Source: Spirilliplanes yamanashiensis (lineage in GTDB: Bacteria; Actinomycetota; Actinomycetes; Mycobacteriales; Micromonosporaceae). Taken from it: a DNA stretch of 64,000 bases. Where the stretch lies: NCBI RefSeq assembly GCF_016863475.1, contig NZ_BOOY01000039.1, positions 62,001-126,000 on the forward strand, written 5' to 3'. A program made the position numbers and the translations under genes. Of this stretch, positions 7,525 to 14,950 are shown in pieces. The notes beneath the pieces are model-generated. The model searched no databases. It was not told the origin of the DNA and saw only the letters and a program-made list of their open reading frames with translations. The stretch's first letter is position 1. Each line of letters opens with the position of its first letter.

Positions 7525-8466
7525 ATGCCGCGCACCCTGAAGGACATCACCATCGCCGACCAGTCCGGCAAGCTCGCCGTCGTCACCGGCGCCAGCGACG
7601 GCCTCGGGTTCGGTCTCGCCCAGCGGCTCGCCGCCGCCGGCGCGGACGTCGTCATGCCGGTCCGCGACGAGGCGAAGGGTGCCGCCGCCGCGGAGCGGAT
7701 CCGCGCCCGGGTGCCCGGCGCCAAGCTGACCGTCCGGCGTCTCGACCTGGCGGCGCTGGCGTCGGTGCGGGCGCTGGCCGACGAGATGCTCGCCGAGGGC
7801 CGGCCGATCGACATCCTGATCAACAACGCCGGCGTGATGACGCCCCCGGCCCGCCGGGAGTCGGCCGACGGTTTCGAGCTGCAGTTCGCCACCAACCACC
7901 TGGGCCACTTCGCGTTCGCCGCCCACGTGCTGCCGCTGCTGCGCGCCGGCCGGGCCCGGGTCACCACCCAGTCGTCGGTGGCGGCCAACCAGAACGGGAT
8001 CGCCTGGGACGACCTGCAGTGGCGCGAGCGGTACCACCCGATGCGGTCGTACAGCAGCTCCAAGATCGCGGTGTCGCTGTTCGGCATCGAACTCGACCGG
8101 CGCAGCCGGGCGAACGGCTGGGGCATCACCAGCAACGTCGCGCACCCCGGCATCTCCGCCACCAACCTCCTCGCCGCCCGCCCGGAGATGGGCCGCTCCG
8201 GCGACACGGCCGCGGTGCGGTTCATCCGGTTCCTGTCCCGCTTCGGGTTCCTCGCCCAGACCGCGGAGGAGGGCCTGCTGCCCGCCCTGTACGCGGCGAC
8301 CAGCCCGCACGCCACCGGCGGCGCCTTCTACGGCCCGTCCGGGTTCCTGCACAGCGCCGGCCTGCCCGCCGAGCAGCAGCCGTACACCCGGATCGCCGAC
8401 GCGGACGCCGCGGCGCGGATCTGGCGCGAGTCCGAGCGTCTGGCCGGCGTGCGGTTCCCCGCCTGA
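7525..8466 (+). CDS. Short-chain dehydrogenase/reductase
   Basis: 313 residues. Classical/extended SDR with the nucleotide-binding turn TGASDGLG, the NNAG motif and the catalytic YSSSK (Tyr-x-x-x-Lys) preceded by a Ser strand ([13 protein letters not shown]). The C-terminal part resembles retinol-dehydrogenase/protochlorophyllide-reductase-like SDRs ([21 protein letters not shown]). It would carry out NAD(P)-dependent oxidoreduction of a hydroxyl or carbonyl substrate that cannot be named. GAGG lies about 9 nt before the ATG; an in-frame ATG at 7510 is possible. The MmyB-type regulator follows 34 bp downstream, a common pairing in actinobacteria. Confidence 0.9.
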   Translation: MPRTLKDITIADQSGKLAVVTGASDGLGFGLAQRLAAAGADVVMPVRDEAKGAAAAERIRARVPGAKLTVRRLDLAALASVRALADEMLAEGRPIDILINNAGVMTPPARRESADGFELQFATNHLGHFAFAAHVLPLLRAGRARVTTQSSVAANQNGIAWDDLQWRERYHPMRSYSSSKIAVSLFGIELDRRSRANGWGITSNVAHPGISATNLLAARPEMGRSGDTAAVRFIRFLSRFGFLAQTAEEGLLPALYAATSPHATGGAFYGPSGFLHSAGLPAEQQPYTRIADADAAARIWRESERLAGVRFPA

Positions 8467-8500
8467 CATCCTGGCCAGGGCGACGAGAGGGGACACACCA

Positions 8501-9349
8501 GTGATCGATCGGACCGGACTGGCCGGCTTCCTCCGGCGCCGCCGGGAGTCGCTGCAACCCGAGGACGTCGGCCTCCCGCGCGGCCAGCGCCGCCGCACCA
8601 ACGGGCTGCGCCGGGAGGAGGTGGCGTCGCTGTGCCACATGTCGACCGACTACTACGCCCGGCTGGAACAGGAACGCGGCCCGCAGCCGTCCACCCAGAT
8701 GCTCGCGTCGATCGCCCAGGGCCTGCACCTCTCGCTCGACGAACGCGACCACCTGTTCAGCCTCGCCGGCCACAACCCGCCGGCCCGCGGCGTCGCCAGC
8801 GACCACATCAGCCCCGGCATGCTCCGCGTCCTCGACCGGCTCAGCGACACCCCCGCCGAGATCGTCACCGAACTCGGCGAGACGCTGCGCCAGACCCCGC
8901 TCGGGGTGGCCCTCACCGGCGACACCACCCGGTACACCGGCCCGGAACGCAGCATCGGCTACCGCTGGTTCACCGACCCGGAGACCAGGCGGCTGTACGC
9001 CCCCGACGACCACGACTTCCTGTCCCGGCTGTTCGCCTCGGGCCTGCGCGGAGCCGTCACGCGCCGCGGCCCGCAGTCCCGGGCGGCCCAGGTCGCCGAC
9101 CTGCTGGCCGCCCGCAGCGCGGAGTTCCGGGCGCTGTGGGACACCCACGAGGTCGGCCTCCGGCCCCGCGACATCAAGACGTTCATCCACCCCCAGGTCG
9201 GCGCCATCGAACTCAACTGCCAGAGCCTGCTCGACCCGGACCAGTCCCACATGCTGCTCGTGTACACGGCCGTGCCGGGCAGCGAGAGCTACGAGAAACT
9301 GCAGCTGCTCTCGGTCATCAACGCGCAGTCGCTGGGCGGGCCGGGCTGA
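8501..9349 (+). CDS. XRE family regulator with MmyB-like ligand-binding domain
   Basis: 282 residues from a GTG with GAGAGGGG upstream. Residues about 8-80 form the XRE helix-turn-helix (LRREEVASLCHMSTDYYARL, then EQERGPQPS). Residues about 105-275 match the MmyB-like PAS-type ligand-binding fold (EIVTELGETLRQTPLGVALT and later VGAIELNCQSLLDPDQSHML). Members of this family bind small hydrophobic ligands and usually control an adjacent SDR gene, so the upstream dehydrogenase is the likely target. Family is firm; ligand unknown. Confidence 0.9.
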   Translation: MIDRTGLAGFLRRRRESLQPEDVGLPRGQRRRTNGLRREEVASLCHMSTDYYARLEQERGPQPSTQMLASIAQGLHLSLDERDHLFSLAGHNPPARGVASDHISPGMLRVLDRLSDTPAEIVTELGETLRQTPLGVALTGDTTRYTGPERSIGYRWFTDPETRRLYAPDDHDFLSRLFASGLRGAVTRRGPQSRAAQVADLLAARSAEFRALWDTHEVGLRPRDIKTFIHPQVGAIELNCQSLLDPDQSHMLLVYTAVPGSESYEKLQLLSVINAQSLGGPG

Positions 9350-9397
9350 TGACGCGTTCCGGGTCCGGCTGTCCCGGCGGCGGGTTAGCGTGGGCCC

Positions 9398-9610
9398 GTG
9401 GGTGACGCCGGCGGCCTGGTGCTGGTGCTGCTCGGCCTCGTCCTGCACGTGGTGCTGGTGGCCGTGGCGGTGCGGTGGGGTGTGCTGCTGGCCGTCGAGT
9501 CGGCGCTGCGCCCGGGGTCGGGCACCAGGAAGCAGATCGTCGACCTGCTGCGCGAGGGGCGCCTCGGCGGAGCCGGTCCGCCCGCCGGCGATCCGTCGAC
9601 ATACCTTTGA
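9398..9610 (+). CDS. Small hypothetical membrane protein
   Basis: 70 residues from a GTG with no Shine-Dalgarno sequence. A TAGCGT hexamer ends 6 nt upstream, suggesting a leaderless transcript. Residues 5-32 are one long hydrophobic segment (LVLVLLGLVLHVVLVAVAVR), followed by a soluble tail with KQIVDLLREG. No family recognised. It ends 9 bp before the next gene and is probably cotranscribed with it. Confidence 0.55.
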   Translation: MGDAGGLVLVLLGLVLHVVLVAVAVRWGVLLAVESALRPGSGTRKQIVDLLREGRLGGAGPPAGDPSTYL

Positions 9611-9619
9611 GGAGCCCGG

Positions 9620-9949
9620 ATGTCGACGTTCATGGGCGCCGCCTGCGTCGTCGGGGCACCGATCGGGAACCGGATCGGGCTGTTCGTGGGTGAGGGTTAC
9701 CTCGAGGCGAAGCCGGCCTTGACCGGCGTCGCGCCGACCGATCCGCCCGGCGCCGCCGCCCGGGCGTCGCTGGCCCGCCTCTTCGACGTGCCGGTGGAGC
9801 GGGTGGCGGCCGCCGCGGCCCAGGCCGCTTCCGCGCACGAGGGACTGGAGGTCGTCGGCGCGCCGTTCGCGGCGTGGCTGCGGGCGTTCGGGCTGCCGTG
9901 GATCGGGGAGAGCGGCGCCGAGCCGGTCACGCTGCGACCGGCCGGGTGA
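9620..9949 (+). CDS. Hypothetical protein
   Basis: 109 residues, ATG with GAGGAG at 6-nt spacing. The N-terminus is short and Gly/Ala/Val-rich (MSTFMGAACVVGAPIGNRIG) but not a convincing signal peptide. The centre is an Ala-rich helix (LFDVPVERVAAAAAQAASA). No family recognised. Its stop overlaps the GTG of the following membrane protein, so the two are coupled. Confidence 0.6.
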   Translation: MSTFMGAACVVGAPIGNRIGLFVGEGYLEAKPALTGVAPTDPPGAAARASLARLFDVPVERVAAAAAQAASAHEGLEVVGAPFAAWLRAFGLPWIGESGAEPVTLRPAG

Positions 9950-10296
9950 CGGGCCGGGTCCTGGGCGTCGTCATGTCGACGGTGTTCGCCGGCGGCCTGG
10001 CGTCGTCGGCGGCCGGCCACCTGACGCGGGGCGCGTGGTGGGGGTGGGTCGTGGCCGGGGCCGCGGTCGTGGCCGTGGTCTGCCTGGTCCGGGCGTTGCG
10101 ACGCGAGGTCGGCCGGGATCGCGCCGCGCCGGACGTCCGGTGGGAGCGGTCCGACACGGCGAACGCGGCGGCCGCGTTCGGCGGCTCGTTCGCGGCGGAG
10201 CGGATCGCCGCCGTGATCACGGCGGTGCTGCTCGGGTCCTGCGCGTGGTGGTTCGCGGCCCGGCGTCGCGCCGTCGTCCGGCGCTCGCGGGCCTGA
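9946..10296 (+). CDS. Hypothetical membrane protein
   Basis: 116 residues starting from the GTG inside a GTGA overlap with the preceding stop; longer in-frame starts would run through the upstream gene and were rejected. Three hydrophobic stretches are visible: VLGVVMSTVFAGGLASSAAG, WWGWVVAGAAVVAVVCLVRA, and a C-terminal IAAVITAVLLGSCAWWFAAR. Basic residues follow the second and third. No known domain. Part of a small three-gene run of unknown function. Confidence 0.6.
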   Translation: MTGRVLGVVMSTVFAGGLASSAAGHLTRGAWWGWVVAGAAVVAVVCLVRALRREVGRDRAAPDVRWERSDTANAAAAFGGSFAAERIAAVITAVLLGSCAWWFAARRRAVVRRSRA

Positions 10297-10355
10297 GTCG
10301 CGCCCGCCGGCCGGGTACGGTCGCGGGACAGCCTCCGACACGAGCGGGACGACGC

Positions 10356-10694
10356 ATGGACGCCCTTCACCGCCTGGCCACCTACGGCACGCTCGCCCCC
10401 GGCCGCCCCAACCACCACCAGCTCGACGGCCTCGCCGGGCGGTGGCTGGAGGGGCACGTCCGCGGGGCGCTCGTCGAGGCGGGCTGGGGGGCGGAGCTCG
10501 GCTTCCCGGCGCTGGTCCTCGACGGCGACGGGCCCGCCGTGGGCGTCCACGTCTTCGAGTCGGCCGACCTGCCGGAGCACTGGCCGCGGCTGGACGCGTT
10601 CGAGGGGCCCGGCTACGAGCGGGCCGTCTGCACCGTGCACACGGCCGGCGGCGACCTCAGCGCCTCGATCTACGTCCTGCGGGCGGCGGGCTGA
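10356..10694 (+). CDS. Gamma-glutamylcyclotransferase family protein
   Basis: 112 residues. The GGCT/AIG2-like fold is marked by the substrate-binding motif YGTLAPG near the N-terminus and the acidic residue in LDAFEGPGY that corresponds to the catalytic Glu of the family. Typical members form 5-oxoproline from gamma-glutamyl peptides. Bacterial short forms are often of unknown specificity. Start chosen at the ATG that puts YGTL about ten residues in, as in homologues. Its 3' end overlaps the convergent membrane protein by 25 bp. Confidence 0.88.
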   Translation: MDALHRLATYGTLAPGRPNHHQLDGLAGRWLEGHVRGALVEAGWGAELGFPALVLDGDGPAVGVHVFESADLPEHWPRLDAFEGPGYERAVCTVHTAGGDLSASIYVLRAAG

Positions 10695-10918
10695 CCCGGC
10701 TGCCCTGCGGCGCGGGCGGCGTCCTCGCGCTTGAGGGCGTTCGCCTCGCGGACGACCAGGGCCGCAGCTGCGACCTCGCCCGCCAGCACGGCGACGATCG
10801 CCGGCGTGCCGGCGGCGCCGCCTGGGTTGATCCACAGGACGGCGAAGCCGCCGCACAGGAACATCAGCGCCAGGCCGAGGTACGACAGGACGCGCACGCG
10901 CCGCCGGTTGCGGGTCAT
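10670..10918 (-). CDS. Small two-TM hypothetical membrane protein
   Basis: 82 residues from an ATG, beginning MTRNRRRVRVLSYLGLALMF. Two hydrophobic helices (about 11-33 and 38-60) with a positively charged N-terminus (inside) and a basic, Ala-rich tail (REANALKREDAARAAGQ). No family recognised. It is convergent with and slightly overlaps the cyclotransferase gene. Confidence 0.6.
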   Translation of the reverse strand: MTRNRRRVRVLSYLGLALMFLCGGFAVLWINPGGAAGTPAIVAVLAGEVAAAALVVREANALKREDAARAAGQPGQPAARRT

Positions 10919-11018
10919 CACGCCGTCGATCGTCTCCGCCGCCGCCCCCGGCCGTGGGGCCAACGGCGAAATCGCGGCGACGCCTTGTCCGGTTGACGTC
11001 CCTGACAGGCTGGGCGGC

Positions 11019-11501
11019 ATGCCGATCACGATCCGGGCGTACGCCGTCGGCGACGCCGACGCGGTGGTGGCGCTGTCCATGCGGGCGTGGGCGCCGGTGT
11101 TCGCGTCGTTCGAGTCGGTGCTCGGCGCGGACATCTACCGGCGCGTGTACCCGGACTGGCTCGCCTCCCAGGAGCGCGACGTCCGGCAGGCCTGCACCAC
11201 CCACGCCGCCACCACCTGGGTGGCCGACCTCGGCGGCGCACCCGCCGGCTTCGTCACGGTCGTGCTGAACCCGCAGGCGCGCAGCGGCGACATCGAGATG
11301 GTGGCCGTCGACCCGGCACACCAGCGCCGGGGCATCGGCGACGCCCTCATCGGCCACGCCGTCGACCGGATGCGCGCGGCCGGGGCGACCGTCGCGGGCG
11401 TCGTGACCGGCGGCGACCCGGGGCACGGGCCGGCGCGGCGGGCGTACGAGAAGGCGGGCTTCACGGCGCTGCCGCTGGTGCGCTACTACCGGGCGCTGTA
11501 G
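11019..11501 (+). CDS. GNAT family N-acetyltransferase
   Basis: 160 residues. Complete GNAT fold with the acetyl-CoA pyrophosphate-binding loop VAVDPAHQRRGIGDALI (Q/R-x-x-G-x-G/A) and the downstream GFTALPLVRYYR strand. The substrate is not predictable. No Shine-Dalgarno sequence precedes the ATG, so it may be leaderless. It is followed 40 bp later by a second, unrelated GNAT. Confidence 0.9.
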   Translation: MPITIRAYAVGDADAVVALSMRAWAPVFASFESVLGADIYRRVYPDWLASQERDVRQACTTHAATTWVADLGGAPAGFVTVVLNPQARSGDIEMVAVDPAHQRRGIGDALIGHAVDRMRAAGATVAGVVTGGDPGHGPARRAYEKAGFTALPLVRYYRAL

Positions 11502-11540
11502 CGGGCGGAAGTGTCGGGGGCGGCTGCCAGACTCGGGCGC

Positions 11541-11987
11541 ATGGGTGCTGAGGTGCGGCTGCGGGACGTCGTCGACGCGGATCTGGAGACGTTGTTCGCG
11601 CAGGAGCAGGAGCCGGAGGCCAACCGGCTGGCGCACTTCCCGGCCCGGCCCCGCGACGCGTTCCTCGCCCACTGGCGCACCAGGATCCTCGGCAACCCCG
11701 ACGGGCGCGCGCAGGCCGTCGAGGTGGACGGGGAGCTGGCCGGCAGCATCGTGGCGTGGTGGCAGGACGGGCGGCGGTTCGTCGGGTACTGGTTCGGGCG
11801 CGCGTTCTGGGGGCGCGGCGTCGGCACGGCCGCGCTGCGCCTGTTCCTCGCCGGCGAGGCCGCCCGGCCGCTGTACGCGGACCCGCACGCCGACAACGTC
11901 GCGTCGGTGCGGCTGCTGGAGAAGTGCGGGTTCCGGCGGGAGGGCACGAACGAGGACGGGTTCGTGACGCTGGTGCTGCGCGACTGA
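11541..11987 (+). CDS. GNAT family N-acetyltransferase
   Basis: 148 residues of the RimJ/RimL-like GNAT branch. The acetyl-CoA-binding region reads GYWFGRAFWGRGVGTAALRL, and the adjacent strand DPHADNVASVRLLEKCGFRR is diagnostic. An ATG ten codons inside the longest open frame was chosen because conserved sequence (AEVRLRDVVDADLETLF) begins there. Substrate unknown. Confidence 0.9.
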   Translation: MGAEVRLRDVVDADLETLFAQEQEPEANRLAHFPARPRDAFLAHWRTRILGNPDGRAQAVEVDGELAGSIVAWWQDGRRFVGYWFGRAFWGRGVGTAALRLFLAGEAARPLYADPHADNVASVRLLEKCGFRREGTNEDGFVTLVLRD

Positions 11988-12019
11988 AAGCGCCGGGGCC
12001 GTGCCGGACATGAGGCAGG

Positions 12020-12562
12020 GTGGAGCTGGTGGACGCGCAGGCCCGGCGGGCGCGGTTCGAGGCGGTGGCGCGCGGTGTCGTGGAGCCGTTGCGGCGCTAC
12101 CTGGCGCGCCGGGCCGACCCGGCGACGGCCGAGGACGTGCTGTCGGAGACGCTGCTGGTGTGCTGGCGGCGCCTCGACGAGATGCCCGCCGAGCAGTTGC
12201 CGTGGGCGTACGGGGTGGCCCGTAACTGCCTGGCGAACGCCGAGCGGGCCCGGCGACGGCAGGACCGGCTGGTGGCCCGGATCGCCCGGGTAGACCCGCC
12301 GCCGGTTGCGGCGGCCGGGCCGGGCGGTGACGACGGAGGAGTGGTCGAGGCGCTGGCCGCGCTGCGCGCCGGGGACGCCGAGCTGCTGCGCCTCTGGGCG
12401 TGGGAGGAGCTGACGCCCGCCGAGATCGCCGTCGTGCTCGGCGTCAGCGCCAACGCCGTCGCCATCCGGCTGCACCGGGCCCGGCAGCGGCTGCGCGACG
12501 TGCTGCGACAGCAGGCGGCCGATGCCGGACATGAGGAGTCGACAGAGGGGAGGCGGCCGTGA
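12020..12562 (+). CDS. ECF RNA polymerase sigma factor
   Basis: 180 residues with sigma region 2 (RADPATAEDVLSETLLVCWR, RLDEMPAEQLPWAYGVARN) and region 4 (LTPAEIAVVLGVSANAVAIR followed by LHRARQRLRDVL). ECF factors redirect RNA polymerase in response to an envelope or oxidative signal. A GTG start with a purine-rich upstream stretch was used; a second in-frame GTG three codons later is possible. The stop overlaps the start of the downstream one-TM protein, the usual sigma/anti-sigma layout. Confidence 0.9.
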   Translation: MELVDAQARRARFEAVARGVVEPLRRYLARRADPATAEDVLSETLLVCWRRLDEMPAEQLPWAYGVARNCLANAERARRRQDRLVARIARVDPPPVAAAGPGGDDGGVVEALAALRAGDAELLRLWAWEELTPAEIAVVLGVSANAVAIRLHRARQRLRDVLRQQAADAGHEESTEGRRP

Positions 12563-13146
12563 CCGACGACGACCTGCGGGCGCGACTGCGCCGGGCGGAC
12601 CCGGCGGGCACACTGCCGCCGCTCGGCCCCGGCCCGACGCAGAGACTCCTGGAGAACGCCATGACCATCGCCCCCGAACGCCCCGCCGCCCGCCGCCGCC
12701 CCTGGCTGGCGGGCGCCGCGGCCGCCGCCGTCGTCGCCGTGATCGCCGGCGTCGGCCTGGCCCGGTCCGACGACCCCGGCCCCGGTACGGTCGCCGCGCC
12801 GCCGCCCACCGTCACCCGGGTCGTCGACCGCTCCGGCGGCACCGAGAAGTGCCTGCCGCCCCGCGCGGAGCGGCTGGCCGAGGCCGGGCTGGCGTTCGAG
12901 GGCACGGTGCGGTCCGTCGACGGCGACGTGGTGACGCTGGTGCCCGCCCGCTTCCTCACCGGGCCCGCCACCGACCTGGTCGAGGTCGAGCAGGCCGACG
13001 AGAGCTCGGAGGCGCTCGTCGGCGCCACCCGGTTCGAGGTGGGCGAGACGTACCTGGTGGCGGTCGTCGACGGCACGGTGCTGATCTGCGGCTACAGCGG
13101 GCTCGCCACGCCGGAGCTGCGGCAGCTGTACGACGAGGCGTTCTAG
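12559..13146 (+). CDS. One-TM protein coupled to the ECF sigma factor, putative anti-sigma
   Basis: 195 residues from a GTG overlapping the sigma stop by 4 bp, with GAGGGGAGG upstream. Layout: about 47 cytoplasmic residues beginning TDDDLRARLRRADPAG, a single membrane helix (LAGAAAAAVVAVIAGVGLA), then an extracytoplasmic domain of about 125 residues with Cys in EKCLPP and in VLICGYSG. No zinc-binding HxxxCxxC anti-sigma motif is present. Coupling, size and topology support a role controlling the upstream sigma factor, but this is inference from position. Confidence 0.7.
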   Translation: MTDDDLRARLRRADPAGTLPPLGPGPTQRLLENAMTIAPERPAARRRPWLAGAAAAAVVAVIAGVGLARSDDPGPGTVAAPPPTVTRVVDRSGGTEKCLPPRAERLAEAGLAFEGTVRSVDGDVVTLVPARFLTGPATDLVEVEQADESSEALVGATRFEVGETYLVAVVDGTVLICGYSGLATPELRQLYDEAF

Positions 13147-13475
13147 AGGTACTCCTCGATCAGCAGCATCCCGGCGAGCAGCGCGGCCACGGCCGCGACC
13201 AGCCACGGCCACCAGCGGGCGGGCCGGCGCATCCGCACCCACGCCGCCGCGTAGCACCCGGCCCCGGCGGTGAACGCCGCGAGCACCGCCCACCAGGCGC
13301 GCTCGCGCACACCGCCGGGGTCGCACTGGGCGGGCACCACGCACGCGTCGGAGCCGGTGACCTCGGGCGAGAACCAGAGCAGCAGGTACGCCTGCAGGCC
13401 CAGCAGCGGCACCGCCACCAGCGACGCCAGCACCAGGCCGACGACGCGCGGCACCGGCGGCAGCGGCGAGGTCAT
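13143..13475 (-). CDS. Hypothetical three-TM membrane protein
   Basis: 110 residues from an ATG (a longer start would add a Gly/Arg-rich leader and was rejected). Hydrophobic segments: VVGLVLASLVAVPLLGLQAY, AWWAVLAAFTAGAGCYAAAW and WWPWLVAAVAALLAGMLLI, with an external loop holding two Cys (SDACVVPAQCDPGG) that could form a disulfide. No family recognised. Its stop overlaps the convergent sigma-linked gene by 4 bp. Confidence 0.65.
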   Translation of the reverse strand: MTSPLPPVPRVVGLVLASLVAVPLLGLQAYLLLWFSPEVTGSDACVVPAQCDPGGVRERAWWAVLAAFTAGAGCYAAAWVRMRRPARWWPWLVAAVAALLAGMLLIEEYL

Positions 13476-13527
13476 GGGCACATCCTGGCGGCCGCCCCGG
13501 CACCCCGACAAGGCCGTCGCGCGGGGC

Positions 13528-14724
13528 TCAGGAGGTGAGGGCGTCCGCCACGCCGGTCTCCTGGCGTCCGAGGTGGACCGGGTCGCGGCCCGACACCAGG
13601 TCGGCCACCGCCTTGACGTGGGCGAGCTGCTCGCGCGCCGACGCCGCGAACCACGGCAGCCGGTACCGGGCCACCGTGTCGTCGCCGACCCCGGCCGCGT
13701 CGACGCCGAGGCGGCGGCACAGCGTCACGGCCCGGGCCAGGTGGAACGTCTGCGTCACCACGATCGCCTGGCGCACCCCGAAGACGCGGGCCGCGCGGGC
13801 GCACGAGTCGTACGTGTCGAAGCCGGCGTGGTCGAGGACCACGTGCCGTTCCGGTACGCCCGCCGCCACCAGCCAGTCGGCCATGGCCTGCGGCTCGTCG
13901 TACTCCCAGCGCATGTGGTCGCCGGAGACGAGGATCGCGCGGACCCGGCCGGTGACGTAGAGGTCGCGGGCGACGGCGAGGCGGGCGGCGAGGAACTCCG
14001 ACGGCCGGCCGTCGGGGTCGACCTGGGTGCCGAGCACGAGGGCGACGGGCGCCGCCGACACCGTGGCGACCGAGTGCAGGTGGCCCTCGGCCTGCGCCCG
14101 CACCCACGCGCCGGCCGCCCCGGCGGTCGCCGCGCCGAGCACTCCGGCGGCCGCGACGAGCACGACCAGGCGGCGGAGCAGCCGGCGCCGCCGCGCCGCG
14201 ACCCGGGCCACCAACCGACCAACGAACCGGGGCACGAGCCGGGCCGCGAACCGGGGCGCGAGCCGGGCCGCGGCCGTGGGCACGAGCCGCGCCATGAGCC
14301 CGGGCGCGAGCGGAGCGAGGCCGCGCCGGGCCGGCGCCACCACGACACGCGCCGCGAGCTGGTCCCGGACCGCGATGTGGCCGCGCGCCGCGAGCCGGTG
14401 GCGCAGGGAGCGCCGGTCCGGCGCCGCGGATCGGGGGAGCAGGGAGGGCTGGTCTAGGGCCGGGAATCGGTCCCGCGCCGAGATGTGGTCCCGCGCCGCG
14501 GGCGGGTTGTGCAGCGGGCGCCGGTCGAGCAAGGAGTGGGGGTCGCGGGCCGCGAGCCGATCGCGGGCCGCGAGCCGGTGGAGCAGCGAGGGGCGGTCCG
14601 GGGCCGCGGGCCGGAAGCCCGCCCCGAGCCGTCCGCGCACGCCATCCACCCTGGCCCGGCCGCGGAGGGCGGGCGGGAACCGCACGGTCAGGCGGCGGCG
14701 GGGGACGGGTCGGCGGCTGGGCAT
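13528..14724 (-). CDS. DUF218 (YdcF/SanA/ElyC-like) protein with long basic N-terminal extension
   Basis: 398 residues if the first ATG is used. The last ~195 residues are a normal SanA-type protein: basic anchor, one TM helix (LRRLVVLVAAAGVLGAATAG), then the DUF218 domain (VALVLGTQVDPDGRPSEFLA, AILVSGDHMRWEYDEPQAMA, VVTQTFHLARAVTLCRRLGV). Family members act at the outer face of the membrane in envelope maintenance. The first ~180 residues are a degenerate Arg/Ala/Leu repeat with no homology I know. The real start could lie shortly before the TM segment. Domain call is firm, start uncertain. Confidence 0.8.
   Translation of the reverse strand: MPSRRPVPRRRLTVRFPPALRGRARVDGVRGRLGAGFRPAAPDRPSLLHRLAARDRLAARDPHSLLDRRPLHNPPAARDHISARDRFPALDQPSLLPRSAAPDRRSLRHRLAARGHIAVRDQLAARVVVAPARRGLAPLAPGLMARLVPTAAARLAPRFAARLVPRFVGRLVARVAARRRRLLRRLVVLVAAAGVLGAATAGAAGAWVRAQAEGHLHSVATVSAAPVALVLGTQVDPDGRPSEFLAARLAVARDLYVTGRVRAILVSGDHMRWEYDEPQAMADWLVAAGVPERHVVLDHAGFDTYDSCARAARVFGVRQAIVVTQTFHLARAVTLCRRLGVDAAGVGDDTVARYRLPWFAASAREQLAHVKAVADLVSGRDPVHLGRQETGVADALTS
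14190..14640 (-). repeat. Degenerate Arg/Ala-rich repeat in the DUF218 N-terminal extension
   Basis: The DNA repeats loosely around GCGAGCCGGxxCGCG, giving protein units such as HRLAARDRLAARD, LARLVP, LAPRFAARLVPRFVGRLVAR. Units vary in length and are imperfect. It may be translated as a basic tether or may be noncoding sequence that stays open because of GC bias. Confidence 0.5.
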
Positions 14725-14807
14725 GATCCAGAGCCTGGCAGGTCGCCGCAACCGTTAACACGGATGTCATAAATCGGGCGACCTGGACGCGCGTCGCGGA
14801 TAACAGA

Positions 14808-14819
14808 GAAAGCGCTTCC
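14808..14819. promoter_or_regulatory. LacI-type operator-like site 1 (GAAAGCGCTTCC)
   Basis: A near-palindrome centred on AGCGCT, 130 bp before the GH16 gene. AGCGCT-centred palindromes are typical LacI-family operators in actinobacteria (CebR-like). Two related sites lie at 14877-14888 and 18491-18502. Confidence 0.65.
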
Positions 14820-14876
14820 CGGAACCACCAGCAGGCATTGACCGCCGTAGAAGCGTGGGTCCACAGTGTCAGGCGT

Positions 14877-14888
14877 AAGAGCGCTTCC
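14877..14888. promoter_or_regulatory. LacI-type operator-like site 2 (AAGAGCGCTTCC)
   Basis: Second AGCGCT-centred site, 69 bp downstream of site 1 centre to centre and 62 bp before the GH16 ATG. The spacing would allow a repressor pair to cover the promoter. Confidence 0.65.
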
Positions 14889-14950
14889 CCACGCTCGACG
14901 CAATGCGGTAACGCCCCCGACACATTTCCGCTCCCCCGGAAGGAACCCGC

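Noticed and set aside
12559-13146. Zinc-binding anti-sigma factor
   Set aside because: No HxxxCxxC motif is present; only position and topology support an anti-sigma role.
14190-14640. CRISPR-like or tandem-repeat array in the DUF218 extension
   Set aside because: Units are irregular, overlapping and without spacers of constant length; no cas genes.
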